DNA of 8,144 bases from Armatimonadota bacterium (GCA_014381035.1 JACMIS010000045.1:1-8144), one strand, 5' to 3'. Positions 1 through 6,144 are shown, numbered from the stretch's first letter. The notes: generated by a model not told the origin, from the sequence alone. A program made the numbers and translations.

Positions 1-42
1 GGATTTCGGCGCGGACACCTTTACGTCAGATACTTGCCCCAT
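1..42 (-). CDS. Possible 5' end of a leftward gene, truncated by the window edge
   Basis: Reading leftward, an ATG at 42-40 opens a frame with no stop to the window edge; the 14 visible residues are MGQVSDVKVSAPKS. It lies immediately downstream of a good leftward promoter (57-85), whose expected transcription start near position 50 would leave a leader of only about 8 nt, so this would be an almost leaderless message with no Shine-Dalgarno site. An alternative is that the true start lies further left: AAAGG at 22-18 could serve as a ribosome binding site for a start just outside the window. No family can be recognised from so few residues. Confidence 0.3.
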   Translation of the reverse strand, partial: MGQVSDVKVSAPKS

Positions 43-56
43 TGTTTATGAATATA

Positions 57-85
57 AGAATATCGCTATATTCACACGTTGTCAA
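57..85 (-). promoter_or_regulatory. Leftward sigma70-like promoter
   Basis: On the minus strand a perfect -35 TTGACA (85-80) is followed after exactly 17 bp by TATTCT (62-57, 4/6 match to TATAAT). It points out of the window to the left, away from the histidine kinase gene. It is the only place in the window where I found a consensus -35. The palindrome at 58-73 lies across the spacer and -10, where a repressor would block polymerase. Confidence 0.5.
58..73. promoter_or_regulatory. Palindromic candidate operator GAATAT-CGCT-ATATTC
   Basis: There are perfect 6-bp arms around a 4-bp centre, with another GAATAT copy directly adjacent at 50-55. It overlaps the spacer and -10 of the leftward promoter. 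AT-rich interrupted palindromes in this position are common for ArsR/SmtB-type and similar dimeric repressors, but the regulator is not visible in this window and the family assignment is only a suggestion. Confidence 0.4.
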
Positions 86-108
86 GTTGTTTTTTTGAGT
101 CGTTTAGA

Positions 109-142
109 CCAGGAAGCCTCGTCAACCGGAGAGCCTCGTCAA
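109..142. repeat. Imperfect 17-bp tandem repeat (two copies)
   Basis: The two units are 109-125 and 126-142. Each ends in AGCCTCGTCAA; the six bases before it differ (CCAGGA versus CCGGAG), giving 14 of 17 matches. It lies in the non-coding stretch between the histidine kinase stop and the leftward promoter. No hairpin terminator for the kinase operon was found here. The function is unknown and it may be a replication-slippage scar. Confidence 0.45.
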
Positions 143-217
143 TATGTCCGACGAAAAACCGGTGTCACTGTCGAGTATCGCTCGGCTTACAAGTCAAGGG
201 AACCTCCTACTCCGGGG

Positions 218-1624
218 CTACGTTTTCGTATTCGCACCCGGGGGTTGGCGTTCTGCCGAACCCTTTCCGTAACTTGCGGCGTGTCCGGGAAAAGCGACGT
301 CGGCCAGGACACCTCCGTTCGTTGATAGGTGGCGCAAATGCCAGCCGTGTGCGTCTGCAAGCCGCCGACTAATCGCGAGTCCCAACCCGTTACCGCCCGT
401 CGCCACGGAGCGGGATGGGTCTGCGCGAAAGAATGGTTCATATATCCGCTCAAGAGGAAGGTTCGCTGCTTCCGTGTACTCGTTGTACACCGATAGGTGA
501 ATGACGTTGTCCTCAATATAGGAGTGGATGTGAACCCTGCCGCCCATCTCGGCGTATTTTGCAGCGTTTTCGATCAAGTTCCGCAGCAGCATCACCAGAT
601 GAGACCGGGACGCGAATACTTCAGCGGTTGCCGTCGCCCATTCCACCGTCACTTCCAAATCCCGTTCCGAGACGAGAGGGCGAAGCGTCGCCAGGATGCG
701 CTCGCATTCGTCTGTGATGTCGACGCATTCCGCCTCCTCAGCGTCGATGGACGTTTGCAACCGGTTCAGGGTCAACAACCCTTCCGCGAGCGCGACAAGG
801 CGCTTCGTTTCCCGTTGCAGGTCCTGGAGTGTCTCCGCATAGTCGGCGGCGGCACGGGGGCGCGACAGCGCGAGTTCGATACTTCCCGACAGAACGGCAA
901 GCGGGGTACGGAGTTCGTGTGCCGCCGCCGCGTAAAATTGTTCGCGGGCGCGGGTACTCTCTTGAAATCGTTCCAGAAAATCGTTCAGCGTGCCGACGAG
1001 ATGGCGAACTTCCGCGTCGTCTGACGGTGCCCGCAGACGTGCGTGAAGCGGGTCGGCGGATGCGAACCCCGCCTCCTCGGCGAGTACCCCGATGGGGCGA
1101 AGCGTACTTCCAACGAGAAACCATGCCGCCACGCTTCCGGTACTACTGATCAGGAGTGCGAATACAGACAGGAGCAACGCCTGCCTGCGCAAAACCTCTT
1201 CGGTTGCACGCCAATCCATCCCGGCTATGACGGTAACATCAAGGGATCGTACCTCGCTAATAAGCCAGCCGTGACGGCGCATATCGGCAACGGAAAGCGA
1301 GGAAGCGCGGTTTGCTCCCAGTACATCCCCCGACTGATCCACGATGAAAAGTGCGACGTTGTCGAGGCGCATATCCTCCTTCGCCTCACGGATGGCTTTC
1401 GTAGCACTTTTTTCGGGGGCAACACTCTCCCGCTCCTGTGCGACGAGTCGGGCAGCGGCATTCACTCGCTCCTGAACGTCGTCATGTGCGATTCGGCGCG
1501 ACCAGACAACAAAGAATACGCAGGCAAGTGTCGCGATCAGTGTGAACCACGTCGCGAATACGAGAGTCATCCGTGCGCGAAGCGAGGTCGGCAAAGACGC
1601 ACTGAGTGTGATCGGGTTGCTCAT
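218..1624 (-). CDS. Two-component sensor histidine kinase (HisKA/HATPase_c, HAMP)
   Basis: This is an inner-membrane sensor kinase of 468 residues. The visible order is: TM1 about 19-41; a periplasmic sensor region about 42-147 with no family I recognise; TM2 about 148-171; a HAMP-like linker about 172-225; a dimerisation/phosphoacceptor H-box AAAAHELRTPL with His236; an N-box LLRNLIENAAKYA with Asn353; an F-box YEPFFR near 395-400; and a G2 box GGNGLGLAI at 410-418. The usual G1 box (DxGxG) is absent: the corresponding place reads VYNEYTEAANLP (379-390). That degenerate form occurs in some OmpR-partner kinases, so activity is still plausible. The tail after about 446 is polar and non-conserved. 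Its ATG overlaps the stop of the response regulator gene by ATGA, so the two are translationally coupled and are almost certainly a cognate pair. The signal is unknown. Confidence 0.95.
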   Translation of the reverse strand: MSNPITLSASLPTSLRARMTLVFATWFTLIATLACVFFVVWSRRIAHDDVQERVNAAARLVAQERESVAPEKSATKAIREAKEDMRLDNVALFIVDQSGDVLGANRASSLSVADMRRHGWLISEVRSLDVTVIAGMDWRATEEVLRRQALLLSVFALLISSTGSVAAWFLVGSTLRPIGVLAEEAGFASADPLHARLRAPSDDAEVRHLVGTLNDFLERFQESTRAREQFYAAAAHELRTPLAVLSGSIELALSRPRAAADYAETLQDLQRETKRLVALAEGLLTLNRLQTSIDAEEAECVDITDECERILATLRPLVSERDLEVTVEWATATAEVFASRSHLVMLLRNLIENAAKYAEMGGRVHIHSYIEDNVIHLSVYNEYTEAANLPLERIYEPFFRADPSRSVATGGNGLGLAISRRLADAHGWHLRHLSTNGGVLADVAFPGHAASYGKGSAERQPPGANTKT

Positions 1625-2304
1625 ACCGCCGGTTCCGGGCTATCGATACTGAAGCCGACGCCGCGTACCGTGCGGATCAGTGGGGTTGGGAATCCCTTAT
1701 CAATCTTGCTACGCAGATAACCGATGTAAACGTCCAGCACGTTATCGGTCCCCCCGAAGTCATACTGCCAAACATGCTCCAGAATTAAGGAGCGGGTCAG
1801 CACCCGCCCCGCGTTCCGCATCATGTATTCGAGAAGAGCGTATTCCGTCGCGGAAAGCCTGATTTTACGGTCGCCGCGCCGTGCCTCACGGGTCGCGGGA
1901 TCAAGTGTGAGATCCCCTACGGCGAGGACGAGAGTAGGGGAGGTCGCGCCTCGCCGCAAGAGTGCCCGCGCCCGCGCGAGCAACTCGGCGACCTGGAACG
2001 GCTTGACGAGATAGTCGTCTGCCCCGGCATCAAGCCCTTCGACCTTGTCGTTCACCGCGTCGCGGGCTGTCAATAACAGAACCGGAGTAGTAATTTTCGC
2101 CGCTCGTGCCTTGCGGCAGAGCGTGAAGCCGTCCATGCCGGGAAGCATCACGTCGAGCAAAATCAGGTCGAACGATTCGGCTTGGAGCAGAGCAAAAGCG
2201 TCCGCGCCGTCACCGGAACCGTGGACACTGTAACCGGCCTCCTGTAGTGCCTTGCGTAGCAACTTGGCGAGGCCGGGATCATCTTCTACGACGAGCAGTT
2301 TCAT
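1621..2304 (-). CDS. OmpR/PhoB-family response regulator
   Basis: This is a DNA-binding response regulator of 227 residues, the usual length for the family. The receiver domain (about 1-118) has the acidic pair D8/D9, phosphoacceptor D51 in LLLDVMLPGMDG, T79 in LLLTARD and K101 in LVKPF. The C-terminal winged helix (about 125-221) has the LSATEYALLEYMMRNAGRVLTR start, the recognition-helix region VDVYIGYLRSKI-like (read as LDVYIGYLRSKI, 190-201) and the wing RTVRGVGF (211-218). The frame stays open upstream to 2682, but the conserved MKLLVVEDD begins at 2304, so I start there; the longer reading would overlap the barrel gene. No clear Shine-Dalgarno site is visible; translation may be coupled to the barrel gene, whose stop is 32 nt upstream. 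It is the natural candidate to bind the 11-bp repeats upstream of three operons in this window. Confidence 0.96.
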   Translation of the reverse strand: MKLLVVEDDPGLAKLLRKALQEAGYSVHGSGDGADAFALLQAESFDLILLDVMLPGMDGFTLCRKARAAKITTPVLLLTARDAVNDKVEGLDAGADDYLVKPFQVAELLARARALLRRGATSPTLVLAVGDLTLDPATREARRGDRKIRLSATEYALLEYMMRNAGRVLTRSLILEHVWQYDFGGTDNVLDVYIGYLRSKIDKGFPTPLIRTVRGVGFSIDSPEPAV

Positions 2305-2336
2305 AAGACAGTGTACACGGACGGACGTATTTCTCG

Positions 2337-3842
2337 TCAGAACGCCTGACCGAGTCCGATGAAGAACAGGCTGTCCTCTTTCGATTGCGCGTAGTCGAAC
2401 GAGATGATCGTGGACTGGTTCCACGCGAGACGTCCCCCGACCCCATACGACGAGCGTATCCGGTCGAAGTTGAGTGACTGCCAACGATCCCGGACCGTGC
2501 CCGCATCCACGAACGGCGCGACGGTGAGCGCGAACCGCTGACGCCCGATCAGGGTTTCGGCGACCCGCATTCGAAGTTCCAGGTTCGTGAACCACATCGC
2601 CCGCGCCATGAAGCGGTTCGAGCGGTAGCCGCGCAACGACCGCGCCCCGCCGAGGGCGTTGACACTCCCGTCGGGACTCCACTGGTCCTGAAACTCGAAG
2701 AACGGCGCGTCCGACCCGAATATGTTCCCCACTCCGACACGCCCGGCAAGCACCGTGCGCTGCCCGAAGGGCAACTTCTTGAACCCTTTCGCTTGGATAA
2801 ACAGTTTGTCGAAGTCGTAGGCAGAGCCGATAGCCGAGTTCGACAGTTCGTTCGCGATCTCGAAGTACACGCCGCGCGTCGGGTCCGGCTCGAAATCGCG
2901 GGTGTCGTAAATCAGGGCTTGTTGCAGGATAGAAATGATCCCGCCTTCCAGCCCGGTTGCCCGTCCGGTCGCGGCGTCACGTGCCAGGAGTGAAATGCCG
3001 TTCGGTGCCGTCGTCTTCGCGCCGGTTACTGGGTCAACAGCACTGGCATCGCGCCCCTGGAATGTTTTGAAATCGAGACGCTGTATCTCGTACCCGCCGA
3101 GGACGCGCCACCGCCCGTTTTTCCCGAGGGCGTAGTCGGCTTTGAGGTTTAGCATAAGTTCCGAATCCTCGAAGCGGTTCGAGAGGGCGTCGGTAACGAA
3201 CGCCGCCTCGCTCGGTCCGCCGGGGCGCAGTATTTTACGCGCCGACTCGAAATCCGAGAACTTGTCATAGGTCGGACCGCCCGCAGGGGTAGAAGGGAGA
3301 CGTAGCGGATTCAGTGTGTCCTCGGTGATGCCGAAATAAAGGTTCGTCGGGTCTTTGCGCACTTTCGCGTCCACCTTGACTCGCCACCCGGAACCGTTGA
3401 CATACGGGGCGTCATAGGACAGCGTAAACTCCTGCGCGTTGTTGGAGGTGAAGAAAGCATTGACGTTCAACTTGGCGCGGTATGGCGTGTAGGCGAACAG
3501 GGGGTCGTCGCGCTTGCCGTTCCAGTAGATCGTGCCGCGCACCCCGAATCCAGTCCCCGCCACCGGGTCAGAGGAAAGATCGGGAAGCCCAGTGACGAAC
3601 AACCCCTCGCGCTTCTTTTTCAGGTCGGCGTCGGACAGGCGGCGCGCACGGAAATACTCCGGCACATCCGGTGTTGCCACGTCTGGCGCGGGAGTGGGCA
3701 CGGTTTCCGGCGCGGGCACAGGTGTCGGTGCGGGAGCAGGGTTGTCTTGTGCTTGAGTGGGTTTGACCAACGACACGGCGCAAAGAACGCAAGCACCGGC
3801 AAGAGCAGGGAGACGGCGCATAGAACGATCATAGTTTCTCAT
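2337..3842 (-). CDS. Omp85-superfamily outer-membrane barrel (bacterial surface antigen type), no POTRA
   Basis: This is a 501-residue outer-membrane protein. It has a signal peptide: basic start MRNYDRSMRR, hydrophobic core 11-26, cleavage probably after TQA at 31. A Pro/Ala/Thr/Val-rich linker follows (about 35-61), then a beta-barrel from about residue 80 to the end. The family marks are DTRDFEPDPTRGVYFEI, the Omp85 loop-6 type motif LRGYR in GGARSLRGYRSNRF, PFVDAGTVRD, and a final strand ending in aromatic Phe (FFIGLGQAF). Only about 50 residues separate the signal peptide from the barrel, too few for a POTRA domain, so it is unlikely to be BamA itself. Its substrate is unknown. The frame continues to a GTG at 3935, but the predicted -10 (3946-3941) puts the RNA start at about 3934, and the signal peptide begins at 3842 behind AGAGGTG (12-13 nt away), so I use 3842. 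It is the first gene of an operon with the response regulator and kinase. Confidence 0.9.
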   Translation of the reverse strand: MRNYDRSMRRLPALAGACVLCAVSLVKPTQAQDNPAPAPTPVPAPETVPTPAPDVATPDVPEYFRARRLSDADLKKKREGLFVTGLPDLSSDPVAGTGFGVRGTIYWNGKRDDPLFAYTPYRAKLNVNAFFTSNNAQEFTLSYDAPYVNGSGWRVKVDAKVRKDPTNLYFGITEDTLNPLRLPSTPAGGPTYDKFSDFESARKILRPGGPSEAAFVTDALSNRFEDSELMLNLKADYALGKNGRWRVLGGYEIQRLDFKTFQGRDASAVDPVTGAKTTAPNGISLLARDAATGRATGLEGGIISILQQALIYDTRDFEPDPTRGVYFEIANELSNSAIGSAYDFDKLFIQAKGFKKLPFGQRTVLAGRVGVGNIFGSDAPFFEFQDQWSPDGSVNALGGARSLRGYRSNRFMARAMWFTNLELRMRVAETLIGRQRFALTVAPFVDAGTVRDRWQSLNFDRIRSSYGVGGRLAWNQSTIISFDYAQSKEDSLFFIGLGQAF

Positions 3843-3940
3843 AACGATAAAAGCACCTCTGAAGATTGGATTGACGGTCTTGCGCTCCTCTTGGAAACAG
3901 CGAAGCCACCACGCGAATGATTTCCCGATTTTCACCTTTC

Positions 3941-3990
3941 ACTCTAACCGGCAAACCTGAGAGTTTGGTAAGAGTAAAGTGAGAGATTTC
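3941..3990 (-). promoter_or_regulatory. Activator-type promoter of the Omp85-regulator-kinase operon: three 11-bp repeats plus -10
   Basis: Reading leftward, three contiguous 11-bp units are visible: GAAATCTCTCA (3990-3980), CTTTACTCTTA (3979-3969) and CCAAACTCTCA (3968-3958). After exactly 11 bp comes the -10 candidate TAGAGT (3946-3941). The bases 17 bp upstream of the -10 do not resemble TTGACA, and the last repeat occupies the -35 zone, as in promoters activated by PhoB/OmpR-type regulators. The RNA start is predicted near 3934, giving a leader of about 92 nt. Because the operon encodes an OmpR-type regulator, positive autoregulation is the simplest reading. Confidence 0.65.
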
Positions 3991-4195
3991 TTAAACATGA
4001 CGAATCGGCACCTTTTCCCGGCTGGTAAAAACCGCGTTCCCCGGATGAGTAGGTCAGAAATCCGTCCCCGCCCGGTCGGATATGTATGTCTGCCGCGTTC
4101 TCACCACTTTTGAGTGAGACTTGTGGTCGAGTGCTTTCTGCGGCGTTCCTAAGTGTCGTCAGCAGGAGCATGAACATGCCGAGCAAGCCAGGTAA

Positions 4196-4245
4196 GAAAA
4201 CTCTCAGCCACTTCTCAAGCCCCTCTAAGGTTCCGCCGGGATACT
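4196..4245 (+). promoter_or_regulatory. Activator-type promoter of the DUF1269-VIT1 operon: three 11-bp repeats plus -10
   Basis: Reading rightward, the contiguous units are GAAAACTCTCA (4196-4206), GCCACTTCTCA (4207-4217) and AGCCCCTCTAA (4218-4228). After exactly 11 bp comes the -10 candidate GATACT (4240-4245). No consensus -35 is present and the last repeat covers that zone. The repeats have the same sequence type, phase and direction relative to the gene as those of the barrel operon and the PepSY operon. The RNA start is predicted near 4252, giving a leader of about 66 nt. Confidence 0.65.
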
Positions 4246-4255
4246 AAATTAGTAT
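4241..4255. promoter_or_regulatory. Perfect palindrome over the -10 and predicted RNA start of the DUF1269-VIT1 operon
   Basis: ATACTAAATTAGTAT has two perfect 7-bp arms around one central A. It covers most of the candidate -10 and reaches the expected transcription start, so a second, repressing factor could act here. It is AT-rich in a GC-rich setting. An equivalent palindrome is not present at the other two promoters of this type. Confidence 0.4.
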
Positions 4256-4280
4256 GAGGGTTCTTTCCGGTCAGACTCCC

Positions 4281-4298
4281 GGCGACGAGTTCGTCGCC
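4281..4298 (+). promoter_or_regulatory. Leader hairpin upstream of the DUF1269-like gene
   Basis: GGCGACGAGTTCGTCGCC is a perfect inverted repeat that would fold in the mRNA as a 7-bp GC-rich stem with loop AGTT. It ends 8 nt before the ribosome binding site GAGGTG (4307-4312), which precedes the GTG start at 4318 by 5 nt. No U-tract follows, so it is not an intrinsic terminator. mRNA stabilisation or translational control is possible. Confidence 0.45.
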
Positions 4299-4317
4299 AG
4301 TAAAGTGAGGTGAGATT

Positions 4318-4917
4318 GTGAGCGATTTGATCGCGGCAGTATATCAAGATGTTAACCGAGCAGCCGAAGTGATGGCGGCATTACAACGGTTTCGGGAGGA
4401 GTATTCTATCGGTTCGGGAGATGTCTGCGTCGTGAGCAACGATGCGAGGGGCGGAGTTCAAATCCGATACTCATTCGGGTTGGCGGCGGCTGGCGGCAAT
4501 GACGGCGAACTTTCGGGTGGGCTACTCGGTACGCTCTTATTTCGTTCCCTCCTCGTCGATTATCTCGGCATGAGTGCGGGGCGTACCAGGGCAACGCGTG
4601 GCATGGATGGCGGTGTCATCAGCAGACTGAGCGTAGAGTTAGAGCCGGGTACCTCCGCCATCTTGTTACTCGTGCGAAAGACGACGCCGGACGAAATACT
4701 ATCGCAAGTGAGAAGGTTCGGCGGTCAAGTGTTATACGCCGCGCTAACCGCCGGGGAGGAAACCTATGTTGAAGCCGCTTTACATCGCACCGCCCCCGGT
4801 AGCGCGAATCGTCTCGCGTCTGACTCGACAGTACCCGATCTGATCGATATGGAAGACAATCCTCAGGATGTCGGGAAGTTCACCTGTTCCACAATACCTG
4901 GGGAGTTTATAAGATGA
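4318..4917 (+). CDS. DUF1269-like protein, first gene of the VIT1 operon
   Basis: The product has 199 residues. The pattern matches the DUF1269 family of uncharacterised, usually membrane-associated proteins. The N-terminal part reads LIAAVYQDVNRAAEVMAALQRF (4-25), followed by GDVCVVSNDARGGVQIR (34-50). A glycine-rich middle follows (GLAAAGG, GGLLGTLLFRSLLV, 54-80). Then comes the family-like LEPGTSAILLLVRKTTPDEILSQVRRFGGQVLYAAL (108-142). The hydrophobic middle is shorter than the paired glycine-zipper helices I expect in the family, and a tail of about 40 residues (160-199, acidic around 171-184) is extra. The start is GTG, supported by the strong GAGGTG site 5 nt upstream and the serine-aspartate opening. 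The stop overlaps the ATG of the next micro-ORF. The function is unknown; the operon suggests a link to metal or envelope stress. Confidence 0.75.
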   Translation: MSDLIAAVYQDVNRAAEVMAALQRFREEYSIGSGDVCVVSNDARGGVQIRYSFGLAAAGGNDGELSGGLLGTLLFRSLLVDYLGMSAGRTRATRGMDGGVISRLSVELEPGTSAILLLVRKTTPDEILSQVRRFGGQVLYAALTAGEETYVEAALHRTAPGSANRLASDSTVPDLIDMEDNPQDVGKFTCSTIPGEFIR

Positions 4918-5024
4918 TGCGGATGCCCGGCGGCGGAACTACGCGCTCGGAAACGGGCGATTCTGTGGAGAAACCTACCAAGCGGGTGACGAACCACATC
5001 ACACCAAAGGATGACGAAAGATGA
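4914..5024 (+). CDS. 36-residue micro-ORF coupled to both neighbours
   Basis: ATG at 4914-4916 overlaps the stop of the DUF1269-like gene (4915-4917), and its own stop at 5022-5024 overlaps the ATG of the next gene (5021). It is preceded by GGGGAG 8 nt upstream, a good ribosome binding site. The product is small, hydrophilic and soluble-looking: it starts MMRMPGGGTTRSETGD and ends in the charged run ITPKDDER. There is no signal peptide, TM segment or known domain. The two-sided ATGA-type overlap argues that it is translated, either as a real small protein or as a coupling peptide that delivers ribosomes to the next gene. The next gene also has its own AGGA site, lying inside this ORF. Confidence 0.5.
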   Translation: MMRMPGGGTTRSETGDSVEKPTKRVTNHITPKDDER

Positions 5025-5386
5025 AAATTACCGTCGCCGCCCTCGCGGCATTGCTGGTGCTGGTAAGTTCGCTCGCGACATCCGCGTATGCCGAGAATAG
5101 CCCGCCCGAAAAACAGGTAACGTCCTGTAGAAGCCAGGCAAAAGCCGTGAACCTGGCGGTCTGTACAAAAACTACCAGTGGGGTAACCGAAAGCGGTGCC
5201 GGATCCTGTGTACGCGAAGTATTCAAGGCACTCGGTAAAGACCTGGATAAGTTGGGACGATCCCTCGGCAAAACGTTCCGTTATTTGGAGAAAGCCGGAA
5301 GCAAGCAACACGATCCGACGTCCAAAATTCCCCCGCATCGCCACTTTGCGGGTGGGGTGAAGACCGCTAAACGCACGACAAAATAA
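5021..5386 (+). CDS. Secreted small protein of unknown function with three cysteines
   Basis: The product has 121 residues. A clear Sec signal peptide (core VAALAALLVLVSSLATSA) has probable cleavage after AYA at 24. The mature part of about 97 residues has Cys36, Cys48 and Cys63, a likely helix VREVFKALGKDLDKLGRSLGKTFRYLEKA (64-92) and a basic, His-containing end (KIPPHRHFAGGVKTAKRTTK). I recognise no family. The start is supported by AAAGGA about 9 nt upstream and the signal peptide beginning MKITVAAL. It overlaps the micro-ORF by ATGA and ends 3 nt before the VIT1-family gene, so it is firmly in that operon. A periplasmic role alongside the transporter is an inference from position only; the Cys and His residues could bind metal but form no recognised motif. 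Confidence 0.8.
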   Translation: MKITVAALAALLVLVSSLATSAYAENSPPEKQVTSCRSQAKAVNLAVCTKTTSGVTESGAGSCVREVFKALGKDLDKLGRSLGKTFRYLEKAGSKQHDPTSKIPPHRHFAGGVKTAKRTTK

Positions 5387-5389
5387 AAA

Positions 5390-6085
5390 ATGCCACAAAC
5401 ACCACACATTGAACAACATTTCACCGCAGGCGAAACGATCCGCGACATCGTCATCGGCATGGCAGACGGTTTGACGGTTCCATTCGCGCTGGCGGCGGGG
5501 CTTTCCGGTGCGGTCAGCGCGTCGCACATCATTGTTACAGCGGGACTTGCCGAAGTCGCCGCCGGTTCGATTGCGATGGGGTTAGGGGGATACCTCGCAG
5601 CCCGGAGCGATGCCGAACATTACGATCATGAGCGGCTCCGTGAGCAGCGCGAGGTGGTCGAACACGTCGAGTTAGAGCGTGAGGAAGTCGCGGAGGTGTT
5701 CCGCGCTTACGGATTGACCGATGCCGAAATCACCCCGATTGTGTCCGCGCTCGAAAAAAAGCCGGAAGCCTGGGTGGACTTCATGATGCGATTTGAACTC
5801 GGTCTGGAGAAGCCGGAGCCGAAGCGTGCCCTGTGGAGTGCGCTGACCATCGCCGGGTCGTACATTGCGGGAGGCTTAATCCCGCTCTCGCCATACTTCT
5901 TCCAACGTCGTGTCACCGCCGCGCTCGCCGTATCGGTGGGCATGACGCTTGTCGCGCTGTTCGTGTTCGGTTATGTCAAGAGCCGGTTTACCGGCGCACC
6001 GCCTTTGCGCGGCGCGTTCCAAACGCTCGCGGTCGGTGGGCTTGCGGCGGGTGCCGCGTTCGGTATCGCCCGCCTTTTTTCGTAG
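5390..6085 (+). CDS. VIT1/CCC1-family Fe2+/Mn2+ transporter
   Basis: This is an inner-membrane divalent-metal transporter of 231 residues, a normal length for the family. TM1 carries the signature IGMADGLTVPFALAAGLSGA (22-41) with the conserved Asp26. TM2 follows (about 48-70) with EVAAGSIAMGLGGYLAARSDAEHY. Then comes the cytosolic Glu-rich helical metal-binding segment (about 77-140; LREQREVVEHVELEREEVAEVF and the family motif MMRFELGLEKPEP). The last three TM helices lie at about 148-170, 176-197 and 207-229. Family members move Fe2+ or Mn2+ out of the cytosol, often by proton exchange; the metal here is not determined. It starts 3 nt after the secreted-protein gene with no evident ribosome binding site, so translation is probably coupled. 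It is the last gene of the operon, ahead of a strong hairpin. The operon promoter carries the 11-bp repeats. Confidence 0.95.
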   Translation: MPQTPHIEQHFTAGETIRDIVIGMADGLTVPFALAAGLSGAVSASHIIVTAGLAEVAAGSIAMGLGGYLAARSDAEHYDHERLREQREVVEHVELEREEVAEVFRAYGLTDAEITPIVSALEKKPEAWVDFMMRFELGLEKPEPKRALWSALTIAGSYIAGGLIPLSPYFFQRRVTAALAVSVGMTLVALFVFGYVKSRFTGAPPLRGAFQTLAVGGLAAGAAFGIARLFS

Positions 6086-6144
6086 GCATGTTCAGGTTGG
6101 CACGGCGACCTCGTGTCTACCCTCCGCGTCGGCACCGAATTACG

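Larger units (their letters stand above)
3843..4317. other. 475-bp divergent regulatory region, no convincing gene
   Basis: This lies between the leftward barrel-regulator-kinase operon and the rightward DUF1269-VIT1 operon. Each side carries its own set of three 11-bp repeats plus a -10 (3941-3990 and 4196-4245). The rightward leader adds a palindrome (4241-4255) and a hairpin (4281-4298). The middle (about 4002-4185) shows only a modest inverted repeat, TCTCAC at 4099-4104 facing GTGAGA at 4114-4119. An 80-codon leftward frame (3944-4186) exists, but it starts with TTG, has no ribosome binding site and runs through the repeat cluster, so I do not call it a gene. Confidence 0.7.

Noticed and set aside
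497..1720. Long plus-strand open frames of 175 and 225 codons opposite the kinase gene
   Set aside because: Antisense shadows of a well-supported coding region in GC-rich DNA; no domains and improbable composition.
2305..2682. 126-residue N-terminal extension of the response regulator
   Set aside because: It overlaps the end of the barrel gene in another frame, is Arg/Gly-rich without any domain, and the conserved receiver domain begins at 2304.
3843..3935. 31-residue N-terminal extension of the Omp85 barrel from a GTG at 3935
   Set aside because: It would bury the signal peptide, the AAAGG directly abuts the GTG, and the predicted RNA start near 3934 lies just inside it.
3944..4186. 80-codon leftward open frame in the divergent region
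   Set aside because: TTG start (or internal ATGs) without a ribosome binding site, no recognisable domain, and it overlaps the predicted promoter and 11-bp repeats of the barrel operon.
4907..5527. 206-codon minus-strand frame across the secreted protein and VIT1 gene start
   Set aside because: Antisense to three coupled plus-strand genes with signal peptide and family motifs; no recognisable protein.
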